A DNA stretch of 64,000 nucleotides from Alteromonas gracilis (GCF_002993325.1 NZ_PVNO01000025.1:682001-746000), one strand, 5' to 3'; positions 29,041 through 38,654 are shown, counted from the stretch's first letter. Made by a program: numbers and translations. The notes: generated by a model not told the origin, from the letters alone.

Positions 29041-31362
29041 ATGAACAACAACTTATTTGTTACCAAACGCAACGGTGAAAAAGAAACCATCGACTTAGAG
29101 AAAATTCATAAAGTCGTTACTTGGGCAGCCAAAGGCCTCAATAACGTTTCAGTTTCACAAGTTGAAATAAAAGCACAGATCCAGTTTTACGACGGCATAA
29201 ACACAAGTGAGATCCACGAAACCTTGATTAAATCAGCGGCGGACTTGATCTCAACTGACGCGCCGGATTATCAATACCTCGCTGCGCGCCTAGCCATTTT
29301 TCATCTACGCAAAAAGGCATATGGCCAGTTTGAACCACCTTCGCTGCTTACGCATGTAGGTAAAATGGTAGATATGGGCAAGTACGACAAGCACTTGCTT
29401 GAAGACTACACGGCTGAAGAATTTGCGGAAATGGATTCGTACATCGACCATTGGCGCGATATGAACTTTAGTTATGCGGCAGTAAAGCAGCTTGAAGGTA
29501 AGTACTTAGTACAAAACCGTGTTACTGGTGAAATTTACGAAAGCGCACAGTTTTTGTATATGTTAGTGGCGGCATGCCTTTTCGCAAATTATGACAAAAC
29601 CACGCGTATGGATTATATCCGTCGTTTCTATGATGCTGCTTCAACGTTCAAACTGTCGCTACCTACCCCTATCATGGCCGGTGTGCGCACGCCAACTCGT
29701 CAGTTTAGTTCATGCGTACTCATCGAGACGGGCGATAGCCTAGACTCAATTAACGCAACGGCAAGCGCTATTGTTAAATACGTAAGTCAGCGTGCTGGTA
29801 TCGGCGTAAATGCAGGTCGCATTCGTGCACTTGGTAGCCCTATCCGCGGTGGTGAAGCATTCCATACTGGCTGTATCCCGTTTTACAAATACTTCCAGAC
29901 AGCCGTTAAAAGCTGTTCACAAGGCGGTGTTCGTGGTGGTGCAGCAACACTCTTCTACCCGATTTGGCATATGGAAGTCGAATCTTTATTGGTTCTTAAA
30001 AACAACCGTGGTGTAGAAGAAAACCGTGTACGTCACTTAGACTATGGCGTTCAGTTTAATAAACTGATGTACCAACGTATGATGAAAGACGGCTACATTT
30101 CATTGTTTAGCCCGTCTGATGTGCCTGGTCTTTATGATGCATTCTTTGCCGACCAAGAGAAGTTCGAAGAGCTTTACGTTAAATATGAAAACGACGACAG
30201 CATCCGCAAAAAGCAGATTAAAGCTATGGAACTGTTCAGCCTGTTCATGCAAGAGCGTGCAAGTACAGGTCGTATTTATCTTCAAAACGTTGATCACTGT
30301 AATACGCACAGCCCATTCAACCCAGAAGTGGCGCCAGTACGTCAAAGCAACCTTTGTCTTGAAATCGCGCTTCCTACTAAGCCGCTACAGCATGTTAATG
30401 ACGAAAACGGTGAAATTGCATTGTGTACGCTTTCTGCATTCAATCTGGGCGCAATTAAGTCACTAGATGAGTTTGAAGAACTTGCCGATCTTGCTGTCCG
30501 TGCACTTGATAACCTTCTCGACTATCAGGACTACCCTGTCCCGGCGGCATATAGTGCTACTATGGGGCGTCGTACATTAGGCGTTGGTGTTATCAACTTT
30601 GCTTACTACCTTGCTAAAAACGGCGTTAAATATTCAGATCACAGTGCGAATGGTCTGGTTCACCGTACATTTGAAGCAATGCAGTACTACTTATTAAAAG
30701 CGTCGAACAATCTTGCGAAAGAAAAAGGTGCGTGTCCTAAGTTCAACGAAACCACCTATTCGCAAGGTATTTTGCCAATCGACAGCTACAAGAAAGATCT
30801 TGATAGTGTGTGTAATGAACCGCTTCATTACGACTGGGATGCGCTTCGTGAAGAAATTAACACTCACGGCTTGCGTAACTCTACGCTGTCAGCATTGATG
30901 CCATCAGAGACATCTTCACAGATTTCTAACGCGACGAACGGTATTGAGCCACCACGTGGATTCATCAGTATCAAGTCGAGTAAAGATGGTGTGCTTAAGC
31001 AAGTAGTACCCGAGTACGAAACTTTAAGAGACCAATATGAGCTACTTTGGGATATTCCTTCAAACGATGGTTACCTACAACTTGTTGGTATCATGCAGAA
31101 GTTTATCGACCAAACTATCTCAGCGAATACAAACTATGACCCAAGCCGTTATGAAGGTAACAAGGTGCCAATGAAGCTTCTGCTCAAAGACCTTCTTACC
31201 ACTTACAAGCTTGGTGTTAAGACACTTTATTATCACAATACTCGCGATGGTGCATCAGACACCTCAGCGCTAGACGCAAAAGCAAGCGAGCCTATGCCAC
31301 GCCAAGAAGAGGTGGTTGTAGAGGAAGATGATGATTGTGCAGGCGGCGCGTGTAAAATTTAA
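29041..31362 (+). CDS. nrdA: Ribonucleoside-diphosphate reductase class Ia, alpha subunit
   Basis: A 773-residue catalytic subunit that reduces NDPs to dNDPs. The N-terminal ATP-cone (about residues 5-95) provides dATP inhibition. Active-site cysteines are in RQFSSCVLIETG, SNLCLEIALP and GEIALCTLSAFNLG, and the C-terminal CAGGACKI pair relays electrons from thioredoxin or glutaredoxin. It forms an operon with nrdB and the ferredoxin gene. Regulation by NrdR is indicated by the upstream boxes. The Shine-Dalgarno before ATG 29041 is poor. Confidence 0.97.
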   Translation: MNNNLFVTKRNGEKETIDLEKIHKVVTWAAKGLNNVSVSQVEIKAQIQFYDGINTSEIHETLIKSAADLISTDAPDYQYLAARLAIFHLRKKAYGQFEPPSLLTHVGKMVDMGKYDKHLLEDYTAEEFAEMDSYIDHWRDMNFSYAAVKQLEGKYLVQNRVTGEIYESAQFLYMLVAACLFANYDKTTRMDYIRRFYDAASTFKLSLPTPIMAGVRTPTRQFSSCVLIETGDSLDSINATASAIVKYVSQRAGIGVNAGRIRALGSPIRGGEAFHTGCIPFYKYFQTAVKSCSQGGVRGGAATLFYPIWHMEVESLLVLKNNRGVEENRVRHLDYGVQFNKLMYQRMMKDGYISLFSPSDVPGLYDAFFADQEKFEELYVKYENDDSIRKKQIKAMELFSLFMQERASTGRIYLQNVDHCNTHSPFNPEVAPVRQSNLCLEIALPTKPLQHVNDENGEIALCTLSAFNLGAIKSLDEFEELADLAVRALDNLLDYQDYPVPAAYSATMGRRTLGVGVINFAYYLAKNGVKYSDHSANGLVHRTFEAMQYYLLKASNNLAKEKGACPKFNETTYSQGILPIDSYKKDLDSVCNEPLHYDWDALREEINTHGLRNSTLSALMPSETSSQISNATNGIEPPRGFISIKSSKDGVLKQVVPEYETLRDQYELLWDIPSNDGYLQLVGIMQKFIDQTISANTNYDPSRYEGNKVPMKLLLKDLLTTYKLGVKTLYYHNTRDGASDTSALDAKASEPMPRQEEVVVEEDDDCAGGACKI

Positions 31363-31383
31363 TACGCGCTCACCTGTTTAAGT

Positions 31384-31417
31384 GGCAAGTGTATAAAAAG
31401 ATATTACCGCACTTGCC
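31384..31417 (+). repeat. 8-bp stem-loop between nrdA and nrdB
   Basis: GGCAAGTG (31384-31391) pairs with CACTTGCC (31410-31417) around an 18-nt loop in the nrdA-nrdB gap. No T-run follows. It may tune relative nrdA/nrdB mRNA levels. Confidence 0.45.
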
Positions 31418-31485
31418 CTTAACGTTTCGCAGCAAGAACACAAACAATAATACGCGTTAATCATTAAGTTTTTAGTTAGGCTATC

Positions 31486-32616
31486 ATGAAATACACTACG
31501 TTTAATCAGCAAAGTACTAATCCATTGATCGAACCGATGTTTTTCGGCAACCCCGTAAACGTTGCACGTTACGATCAACAAAAACATGCCATTTTCGAAA
31601 AGCTTATTGAGAAACAAATTAGCTTTTTTTGGCGTCCTGAAGAAGTTGATGTTTCTCGTGACCGCGTTGATTTTCAGAAGTTAACCGATCCAGAAAAACA
31701 TATCTTTATATCAAACCTTAAGTATCAGACTCTTCTGGATTCGGTACAAGGCCGCAGTCCAAACATTGCATTTTTGCCCATTATCTCGCTACCTGAGCTA
31801 GAAACCTGGGTTGAAACATGGTCTTTCTTTGAAACAATCCACTCTCGTTCATACACGCATATTCTTCGGAACTTGTTTTCAGACCCGAGTGAAATTTTTG
31901 AAGATATCGTAGTGAATGACGAGATTAAGCGCCGCGCTGCTGATATCTCTAAGTACTACGACGACCTCATTTTTGCCACTCAGCTATGGCAAACGCAGGG
32001 TGAAGGCATTCATACCGTTAACGGTACTGCCTACACGGTTAGCATGTACGAGCTCAAAAAGAAGCTGTTTCTATGCATGAACTCGGTAAACGCACTTGAA
32101 GCTATCCGTTTCTATGTGTCTTTTGCTTGTACCTTTGCATTTGCTGAACGTAAGTTGATGGAAGGTAATTCAAAGATCATTCGTTTGATAGCCCGTGATG
32201 AAAACCTTCATCTCTCATCAACACAGCATATTCTTAATCTTTGGGCTAAGAGTAAAGACGACCCAGAAATGGCACAAATTGCAGAAGAGTGTAAAGACGA
32301 AGCTCGTGCTATTTTCATGAATGCCGTTGAGCAAGAAAAGCAATGGGCAGATTACCTGTTTCAGAACGGTTCAATGATTGGACTTAACAAAGAGATCCTT
32401 TGCCAGTATGTTGAATACATTGCTAACCAGCGCATGTCTGCTATAGGCCTAGATGCGCCGTTTGATATCAGCAGTAATCCACTACCTTGGATGAATAACT
32501 ACCTGAATTCAGACAACGTTCAAGTTGCTCCTCAAGAATCTGAAATTAGCTCTTACCTTGTTGGTCAGATTGACTCAGCGGTAAGCGAAGACGACTTTGC
32601 CGATTTTGAGCTGTAA
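31486..32616 (+). CDS. nrdB: Ribonucleoside-diphosphate reductase class Ia, beta subunit
   Basis: A 376-residue diiron-tyrosyl radical protein. Metal ligands and the radical Tyr are visible in LLDSVQGR and in [18 protein letters not shown]. Further ligands are in [11 protein letters not shown] and [13 protein letters not shown]. The C-terminal tail (DDFADFEL) is the peptide that docks into NrdA. It lies 123 bp downstream of nrdA, with the cofactor-maintenance ferredoxin gene directly after it. Confidence 0.97.
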   Translation: MKYTTFNQQSTNPLIEPMFFGNPVNVARYDQQKHAIFEKLIEKQISFFWRPEEVDVSRDRVDFQKLTDPEKHIFISNLKYQTLLDSVQGRSPNIAFLPIISLPELETWVETWSFFETIHSRSYTHILRNLFSDPSEIFEDIVVNDEIKRRAADISKYYDDLIFATQLWQTQGEGIHTVNGTAYTVSMYELKKKLFLCMNSVNALEAIRFYVSFACTFAFAERKLMEGNSKIIRLIARDENLHLSSTQHILNLWAKSKDDPEMAQIAEECKDEARAIFMNAVEQEKQWADYLFQNGSMIGLNKEILCQYVEYIANQRMSAIGLDAPFDISSNPLPWMNNYLNSDNVQVAPQESEISSYLVGQIDSAVSEDDFADFEL

Positions 32617-32628
32617 AATTACAGCTTG

Positions 32629-32901
32629 ATGAGTAGTAATGAAAAATCCGTCCGCATCGACGTGGTCGATGTGGGCGCGATTCATGCCCCTTCTGATAAA
32701 ACCATTCTAAGCGCCCTTGAGGCAGCGGACGTTCATATTCACTACCACTGTCGTGAAGGGTTTTGTGGTGCGTGCCGAAGTAAGCTTATAGAAGGCGAAG
32801 TTGAGTATACTACCGACCCCCTTGCTTTCATTGACGACGACGAAATTCTTCCCTGCTGCTGCGTTGCCAAATGCCCTTTAACCATTAAAGTTCCTCTTTA
32901 G
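32629..32901 (+). CDS. yfaE: 2Fe-2S ferredoxin for NrdB cofactor maintenance
   Basis: A 90-residue plant-type ferredoxin. The cluster ligands appear as CREGFCGAC near residue 38 and a further Cys in the LPCCCVAKCP segment. E. coli YfaE, encoded in the same place, maintains the diferric-tyrosyl cofactor of NrdB. ATG 32629 is used rather than the TTG just before it. The stop is followed by a 10-bp direct repeat (TAGGTCTCTA) and a weak hairpin at 32949-32965. Confidence 0.93.
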   Translation: MSSNEKSVRIDVVDVGAIHAPSDKTILSALEAADVHIHYHCREGFCGACRSKLIEGEVEYTTDPLAFIDDDEILPCCCVAKCPLTIKVPL

Positions 32902-32948
32902 GTCTCTATTCTATAGGTCTCTAATATCTAGGCCCTAATTTCGTAAAC

Positions 32949-32967
32949 AAAGCGCATCTCGCTTTTT
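32949..32967 (+). terminator. Probable terminator of the nrd operon
   Basis: AAAGCG (32949-32954) pairs with CGCTTT (32960-32965) around a 5-nt loop, followed by two more Ts. The stem is short, so activity is moderate at best. Confidence 0.5.
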
Positions 32968-33177
32968 GGCGTTCTCTAAAGCAGCTTTATTTACCGTTAT
33001 CACATGTAAAGATTTTGGATTAACGATCCCAACTTTAAACGCCTCTTTTTACTGGTCCTCCTCCCTTTTAATTAAGCAGTAGCTCTCTCACTTTCCCGCT
33101 ATCAATTTCTAATGAAAGTAATCCACTTCAACATCTGTACGTAGGAACTGTCACTAATCAAACGTAAGGAAAATGTT

Positions 33178-33915
33178 ATGAGTGAAGTATCTGGAAAAGT
33201 TGTGATTATTACTGGCGCGAGCAGCGGGCTTGGAGAGGCCACTGCGAAAATGCTTGCAGGCAAAGGCGCCAAATTAGTGCTTGGTGCCCGTCGTGAGGAG
33301 CGTCTTAGGAAACTCGTTGACGATATTGAGTCATCTGGTGGCGTGGCAACTTACAAGACCGTAGATGTCACGAAAAAGGAAGAGGTACAAGCACTCGCAG
33401 ATGCAGCAATTGAAGCTTACGGACGAATTGATGTCTTAGTGAATAACGCAGGTCTCATGCCTCTTGCACCACTGGATGAATTGAAAGTTGAAGAATGGGA
33501 GCAAATGATAGACGTAAACATCAAAGGCGTCATGTACGGCGTTGCTGCAGTGCTAAAACCAATGCGTGAACAAGAAAGTGGCCACATCATCAACCTATCA
33601 TCGGTTGCGGGCCATGTGGTATTTCCCGGTGCTACTGTTTATTGCGCAACGAAGTTTGCAGTAAAAGCGATTAGTGAAGGTATTAGAAAAGAATCTAATG
33701 GCCAGATTCGCTCTACGAATATCTCGCCAGGTGCCGTCGCGACTGAACTGACTGACCATATCTCTCACAAAGATTCCAAGCAAATGGCGGACGATATGTA
33801 TGACGATGCCATAGATGCAGATGCTATTGCCCGCGCGGTGACCTTTGCAATCGAACAACCTGGTGATGTTGATATAAACGAAATGATTATCAGGCCTACT
33901 AATCAGGAGCTATAG
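33178..33915 (+). CDS. Short-chain dehydrogenase/reductase
   Basis: A 245-residue classical SDR. The cofactor motif TGASSGLG spans residues 12-19 and NNAG residues 89-92. Catalytic Ser141 or Ser142 is followed by Tyr155 and Lys159 in YCATK. The Arg residues after strand 2 (GARREERL) suggest NADP(H) preference. The substrate cannot be predicted from sequence; close relatives are annotated as generic SDR oxidoreductases. The ribosome site AAGGAAA lies before ATG 33178. It is monocistronic, with the upstream nrd operon separated by about 275 bp. Confidence 0.9.
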   Translation: MSEVSGKVVIITGASSGLGEATAKMLAGKGAKLVLGARREERLRKLVDDIESSGGVATYKTVDVTKKEEVQALADAAIEAYGRIDVLVNNAGLMPLAPLDELKVEEWEQMIDVNIKGVMYGVAAVLKPMREQESGHIINLSSVAGHVVFPGATVYCATKFAVKAISEGIRKESNGQIRSTNISPGAVATELTDHISHKDSKQMADDMYDDAIDADAIARAVTFAIEQPGDVDINEMIIRPTNQEL

Positions 33916-33927
33916 TGCTGCCTTTTG

Positions 33928-33945
33928 TTGACTAGCACTAGTCAA
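33928..33945. repeat. Perfect 8+8 palindrome after the SDR gene
   Basis: TTGACTAG and CTAGTCAA flank a CA spacer between the convergent SDR and DUF2164 genes. It is too AT-balanced for a strong terminator and has no T-run. It could be a protein-binding site. Confidence 0.45.
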
Positions 33946-33991
33946 TCATTGAATAGCAAGGTCTGCTCTATGCAGGCTTTGTTCTTCTTTA

Positions 33992-34234
33992 CTACTGTAC
34001 CTTTTCAATCGCATACAATTCTTCATCAATCATCTGTAGACGAGTAGCTACAACGGCTCTCGCATCAAATACCCCTTTGTTGTAAAACGATGCACCTATT
34101 TCTTTACCAATGAAATCAAGAAGAAACTCGCCATCAAACTGACCGAGATCCACCCCCAATTCATTATCAAAATATCGTTGCAACTTGGCGACTAATGCTT
34201 CTTTTTCCTCTCGTGTAAACTCAATATCACTCAT
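33992..34234 (-). CDS. DUF2164 family protein
   Basis: An 80-residue protein matching DUF2164: FTREEKEALVAKLQRYFDNELGVDLGQFDGEFLLDFIGKEIGASFYNKGVFDA. Such proteins are small, cytoplasmic and uncharacterised. The start is ATG 34234, with GAGGAG 6-11 bases upstream; a GTG two codons earlier overlaps that site. No function can be assigned. It is divergent from the small secreted protein downstream. Confidence 0.85.
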   Translation of the reverse strand: MSDIEFTREEKEALVAKLQRYFDNELGVDLGQFDGEFLLDFIGKEIGASFYNKGVFDARAVVATRLQMIDEELYAIEKVQ

Positions 34235-34564
34235 AATCACTCCTCGACATTATTTCTAAACTTCACCGTCCTTTGCTATTACTCAAAGCTTCGCGTTCGG
34301 TAACCGTATGCGACCCAAGCAATGTCAACGTTAACATGACAATCATGATAACTTCAGATCTTTAAGCCAAAAATTTCGTTTTGGTACAGGTTTCGCATTA
34401 CTTTTTCCACATCAGTATTTTTAATTTCATACATTAATTAAAAATTGTTTTAAATACCGGGCCTAAATGCGCTCGAACTGAAAGCGTCACTGCTCTAGAT
34501 TCATGAGTAACATGATTGACTACGTTGAAGATGCAGGGCTTTTAAGTAACTTGAGAGGTGAACA
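34235..34564. other. Divergent intergenic region with imperfect palindrome
   Basis: About 330 bases between the DUF2164 gene and the secreted LPPG protein contain no ORF of note. GTTAACATGA (34330-34339) and TCATGATAAC (34343-34352) form an inverted repeat with 9 of 10 positions matching and a 3-bp spacer, a possible operator for one or both genes. Confidence 0.45.
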
Positions 34565-34879
34565 ATGAAAATTTTACCCATTCTAGGTATTGCAACCGCT
34601 ATATCGTTAAATAGCTTACCCGCTACCGCCAATCCAACCAACCCGCATGAGGGTAAATCACTACCACCAGGTATAGAAAAAAAATATGAGCGGACAGGAG
34701 AACTACCGCCAGGTTGGGAAAAAAAGTTAGCCGTTGGCAAACGTCTAGACCGTGATATTTACGGCCATGCTCGCGTTGTTGTGCCATTAGATAACGACGG
34801 CTTAATTACCGTTCGTATTGAAAACAAAGTGGTAAGACTTATTCAAGCCACAAGAGAAATAGTTGAAATCTTAGATTAA
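34565..34879 (+). CDS. Small secreted protein with LPPG repeats (CigR/RcnB-like)
   Basis: A 104-residue protein with a signal peptide of about 22 residues (MKILPILGIATAISLNSLPATA), so it is probably periplasmic. The mature part has two LPPG motifs (residues 33-36 and 47-50) in the pattern SLPPGIEKKYERTGELPPGWEKKL. A small domain follows (GKRLDRDIYGHARVV...NKVVRLIQATREIVEIL). This layout resembles RcnB-like and CigR-like periplasmic proteins, a resemblance I recall rather than have tested. Strong ribosome site GAGGTG before ATG 34565. Function unknown. Confidence 0.75.
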   Translation: MKILPILGIATAISLNSLPATANPTNPHEGKSLPPGIEKKYERTGELPPGWEKKLAVGKRLDRDIYGHARVVVPLDNDGLITVRIENKVVRLIQATREIVEILD

Positions 34880-35182
34880 CATTGATGATTTTTTATCAAG
34901 GGCGCCGCATCGTGCGCCCGATAGTTCATTTTTACTTATTATTTACTATCAACATTAGAAAATTGACTTAGCCCTCCTCCCAAGTAGTATCGACTGCTAT
35001 CAAAGCTCTTTTTAGTTTCTCGAATTGGCTTTAATACTTTTAGCACAACATGCGATAAAGCAATAAGTCTGCTACAAATAAAACGCTTTCCGCGTCGAAT
35101 CAATGTTGTCAACGCTAAGACCTAAAAGCCCCTATGGGACTTTATAAAATCTTAAACACGAATTAATAATCAGGAATAGATA
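34880..35182. other. Intergenic region before the OYE gene
   Basis: About 300 bases without a gene. GGGCGC...GCGCCC at 34900-34919 forms a GC-rich hairpin shortly after the LPPG gene and may end its transcript, though only a modest T-rich stretch follows. The rest should contain the promoter for the OYE gene. Confidence 0.5.
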
Positions 35183-36280
35183 ATGGCAGCAAACGCTCTG
35201 TTTAAACCTTATTCACAAGGTAATCTTTCACTAACTAATCGTATTGTAATGGCGCCGATGACGCGTCAATTTTCTCCCAACGGCATTCCAACGGCTGATG
35301 TTGCAGCGTACTACAAACGTCGGGCACAAGGTGGAACAGGCCTTATCATTACTGAAGGAACAACGGTTAACGATAAAGTCGCAACGATGGACAAAAACAT
35401 CCCTCAATTTCATGGAGAAGAAGCGCTATTAGGTTGGAAACATGTCGTTGATGAAGTGCATAGCGCGGGTGGAAAAATAATGCCTCAATTGTGGCATGTT
35501 GGTATGGCTCGTGTTGCAGAAAAAGCGCCCTACCCTGAACTTCCAAGTGCAGGGCCTTCTGGTCTCTTCAAGCCAGGTAAGCAAGGCGCCGAGCCTATGA
35601 CTGTTGAGCATATTGAATCTGTAATTGCAGCATTCGCTCAGGCTGCTTCTGACGCAAAAGCCATTGGCATGGACGGAATAGAAATACACGGCGCTCATGG
35701 TTATCTTGTTGACCAATTTTTCTGGGAAGGCACAAACCAACGTACTGACAGTTGGGGTGGCAGCATGGAAAACCGTGGCCGTTTTGCTGTTGAGATTATC
35801 AAAGCTATTCGAAGCGCAACTTCGCCCGACTTCCCAATCGTACTTCGTTATTCACAATGGAAACAACAAGACTACACCGCGCGTTTAGCACAATCACCGC
35901 AAGAACTAGAGAAATTTCTGACTCCATTGAATGAGGCTGGCGTCGATATATTCCATTGTTCTCAGCGACGCTATTGGGAAAATGAATTTGAAGGTAGCGA
36001 GTTAAATCTTGCGGGTTGGACGAAAAAGCTAACTGGAAAACCTACCATAACCGTTGGTTCGGTGGGACTGAATGATGATTTCTTCGGTGCCTTCAAAGGT
36101 CAAGGCTCAGATACTCGTTCCGTTGACGATCTGCTTGAACGTCTAAACGCTGAGGAGTTTGATTTAGTTGCTGTGGGTAGAGCGCTGCTTCAAGACCCTA
36201 ATTGGGCGAATAAGATAAAAGAAAACCGAACCGAAGCGCTTGAAACATATTCGGGCAAATCGCTTGCAACGCTCTCTTAA
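35183..36280 (+). CDS. Old Yellow Enzyme family NADH:flavin oxidoreductase
   Basis: A 365-residue FMN-dependent TIM-barrel ene-reductase. The start LFKPYSQGNLSLTNRIVMAPMTRQFSPNG and the catalytic-site motif GMDGIEIHGAHGYLVDQFFWEGTNQRTDSWGGSMENRGRF are diagnostic. The C-terminal phosphate-binding part (DLVAVGRALLQDPNWANKI) is complete. These enzymes reduce activated C=C bonds using NAD(P)H; the natural substrate is unknown. It is monocistronic and convergent with the GGDEF-EAL gene. Confidence 0.92.
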   Translation: MAANALFKPYSQGNLSLTNRIVMAPMTRQFSPNGIPTADVAAYYKRRAQGGTGLIITEGTTVNDKVATMDKNIPQFHGEEALLGWKHVVDEVHSAGGKIMPQLWHVGMARVAEKAPYPELPSAGPSGLFKPGKQGAEPMTVEHIESVIAAFAQAASDAKAIGMDGIEIHGAHGYLVDQFFWEGTNQRTDSWGGSMENRGRFAVEIIKAIRSATSPDFPIVLRYSQWKQQDYTARLAQSPQELEKFLTPLNEAGVDIFHCSQRRYWENEFEGSELNLAGWTKKLTGKPTITVGSVGLNDDFFGAFKGQGSDTRSVDDLLERLNAEEFDLVAVGRALLQDPNWANKIKENRTEALETYSGKSLATLS

Positions 36281-36299
36281 ACGCTTTGGCAAGTTTATG

Positions 36300-36325
36300 A
36301 CTAGCGCAACGGCTGTTGCGCTAGT
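36300..36325. terminator. Hairpin between OYE and GGDEF-EAL genes
   Basis: ACTAGCGCAAC and GTTGCGCTAGT pair perfectly over 11 bp around GGCT. The hairpin overlaps the stop codon of the minus-strand GGDEF-EAL gene. T-runs are weak on both sides, but the position suggests bidirectional termination. Confidence 0.55.
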
Positions 36326-38654
36326 GTGCTATAAGAAAAGACTCGAAATCAGCCTCGGATAGTGGTCGAGCAATCAGATAACCTTGCGCGTAATCACACC
36401 CCATACGCTTTAAGATGTCATACTGCTCCTGCGTTTCCACACCTTCTGCCACCACGCTAATTCCAAGCTTTTTAGCTAGCACGATGATGGCCTCGCACAG
36501 TACTTTATCGTTGCTCACGTCCGTCATAGACTTTACAAAGCTTTTGTCTATTTTGATGTAATCGGTAGGGAATTTCTTAAGATAGGAAATAGACGAGAAG
36601 CCTGTACCAAAGTCATCAAGTGCGATATCGACACCAGCCTGCCTAAATTCAAACAGCTTTTTGGACACCATATCATTCGCTTCCATTAGCAAGTTTTCCG
36701 TAACCTCTAAAAGAATGGAGCGCGCTGATATGCCTCTATCCAACAGCAAATTCAGCCACTCAGTGATATTCGACTCGGCGTTAAAATATTGGCTCGGTGA
36801 TGTATTAATACTTATTTGTAGTTCGCTACAAAAGCGCGACTTCCAATGCTTGATATTCCTGCACACTTCATCGAAAACCCAATTACTAATTTCAATAATA
36901 AGTCCCGACTCTTCGGCAAGTGGAATGAATTCGTCTGGCGGGATCCTACCTTTTTCTGGATGCTGCCATCTTAACAATGCCTCAGCTTTCACAACCTTTT
37001 TACTGTCAAAGTTACAGATAGGTTGATACTCAATAAACAACTCCTTGTTCTTTACGGCGTAACGCAGGTCATTGAGTAACGTGATCCTTTTAATGGCCGC
37101 CGTCTGCATTTCATGCGTGTAATACTGATAACTATTTTTTCCTTTACCCTTGGCGCCATACATTGCCTGATCAGCATTCTTCAATAGGTTCGTCACATCA
37201 CGACCATCATCAGGGTAGATAGTAATTCCTAAACTTGCGCTAGAGTGAACTCTTTGAGGGTCTAACATATATGGTTTAGCAATAGCATCAAGTATCTTTT
37301 GAACGACAGCTTCGACGGAGCTCAATCCAGAAATACCGTTGAGTATAATAATGAACTCATCGCCACCTAGCCGAGATACAGTATCTTTTGCTCGCAGCGC
37401 TTTTTTAATACGTTCTGCGCACTCGACCAGTAATTTATCACCAAGATCGTGGCCAAGTGCGTCATTAATATCTTTAAAGTTGTCCAAATCTAGAAAAATT
37501 ACTGCGACTTTCTCTCCATCACGGTCAGCCGAAACCATGGCAAGTTGCAGGTGATCTAGCATTAAATTACGATTAGGTAAGCCAGTTAACACATCGAAAT
37601 TAGCCTGCTTCCAGATAAGCGCTTTAGCCAACTCTCTTTCCACAGCAATACTTGCGATATGTGCAAACTGCCCAATTAAAATGATCTCTTCGGACGACGG
37701 AACGGCTTTTTCTTTATGATAGATGGCGAACGTTCCGATAACTTGACCTTTAGAGTCTTGAATGGGTTGTGACCAACATGAGCCTACGCCAGCTTTCACC
37801 GCCAGGCCCTTCCATGAAGCCCAAAAGGGATGCGTGCTGATATCTTCTACAATTGTCAGCGTGTTGGTTGCTGCGGCATTTCCACAGGAACCAACTCCAA
37901 CACCTATCTCAACGCCATTAATAGCTTCGTTATAAAAATCAGGCAGTGACGGCGCAGCCCCTTTTTTAAGCTTGCCATCCTCTAACAATAAAATGCTGCA
38001 TATCTGTTCTGAAAATTCATTTTCAATGGCATACACAATGTCGTTGAGCACATCTTGCAAAGACACTGCATTAACTACTTTTTCGAGTATGGCACTTCTC
38101 ACACGCGTTATTTTTTGCGTACGTGCAAGACGACGCTGATACTCTTCCAACTGATTAGACAATTCAGTAACCTGTTGCCGCTGAAGCTCTGATTCGACGA
38201 GTTTTCCTAAATTGCCCAATTGCTCAATGCTTGTTTCATCAAACTGTTTTGCTTCAGTATCAAAAACACACAATGCTCCAACGGGTTGGCCTTCTGCCAT
38301 AAGTTGGACCCCAGCATAAAAACGAATATGTGGGCAGCCAGTTACGTAAGGGTGATTTCTAAAACGTTCGTCATTGCAGGTATCATGAACGACCAGTACT
38401 TCTTTTTGTGCGATAGTGTGAGCGCAAAATGAAAGTTCACGGGCGCTTTCACCCAAATCAAGATTAACTGAAGACTTAATCCACTGCCTTTCTGCGTCAA
38501 TAAAGGTAATTGTCGCGAAGTGACATCCAAAGATACTTGACGCTAAACGGGTTAATCGATCAAAGCGTTCTTCCGGCAAGGTGTCGAGTAACCCCAGTCG
38601 TTCTACCGCTTTAACTCTTTCATCATCGTTTAAAATGGGTGGGGGTAATTGCAA
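36321..38654 (-). CDS. GAF-GAF-GGDEF-EAL cyclic-di-GMP signalling protein
   Basis: A 777-residue soluble protein. GAF 1 covers about residues 20-160 (LGLLDTLPEERFDRLTRLASSIFG), a short coiled region 160-185, GAF 2 about 190-340, GGDEF 350-510 and EAL 525-777. The diguanylate cyclase site is intact (GGDEF 430-434), with an inhibitory I-site RAKD at 421-424. The EAL site is also intact (EALLRW 558-563, DDFGTG 680-685, AEGVE 736-740), so both activities are possible. Translation starts at TTG 38654, supported by AAGGAG six bases upstream. No ATG fits. Confidence 0.93.
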   Translation of the reverse strand: MQLPPPILNDDERVKAVERLGLLDTLPEERFDRLTRLASSIFGCHFATITFIDAERQWIKSSVNLDLGESARELSFCAHTIAQKEVLVVHDTCNDERFRNHPYVTGCPHIRFYAGVQLMAEGQPVGALCVFDTEAKQFDETSIEQLGNLGKLVESELQRQQVTELSNQLEEYQRRLARTQKITRVRSAILEKVVNAVSLQDVLNDIVYAIENEFSEQICSILLLEDGKLKKGAAPSLPDFYNEAINGVEIGVGVGSCGNAAATNTLTIVEDISTHPFWASWKGLAVKAGVGSCWSQPIQDSKGQVIGTFAIYHKEKAVPSSEEIILIGQFAHIASIAVERELAKALIWKQANFDVLTGLPNRNLMLDHLQLAMVSADRDGEKVAVIFLDLDNFKDINDALGHDLGDKLLVECAERIKKALRAKDTVSRLGGDEFIIILNGISGLSSVEAVVQKILDAIAKPYMLDPQRVHSSASLGITIYPDDGRDVTNLLKNADQAMYGAKGKGKNSYQYYTHEMQTAAIKRITLLNDLRYAVKNKELFIEYQPICNFDSKKVVKAEALLRWQHPEKGRIPPDEFIPLAEESGLIIEISNWVFDEVCRNIKHWKSRFCSELQISINTSPSQYFNAESNITEWLNLLLDRGISARSILLEVTENLLMEANDMVSKKLFEFRQAGVDIALDDFGTGFSSISYLKKFPTDYIKIDKSFVKSMTDVSNDKVLCEAIIVLAKKLGISVVAEGVETQEQYDILKRMGCDYAQGYLIARPLSEADFESFLIAH

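Noticed and set aside
32898..32924. 10-bp direct repeat TAGGTCTCTA after the ferredoxin gene
   Set aside because: Two short copies only, no flanking element or insertion structure; probably chance or local slippage.
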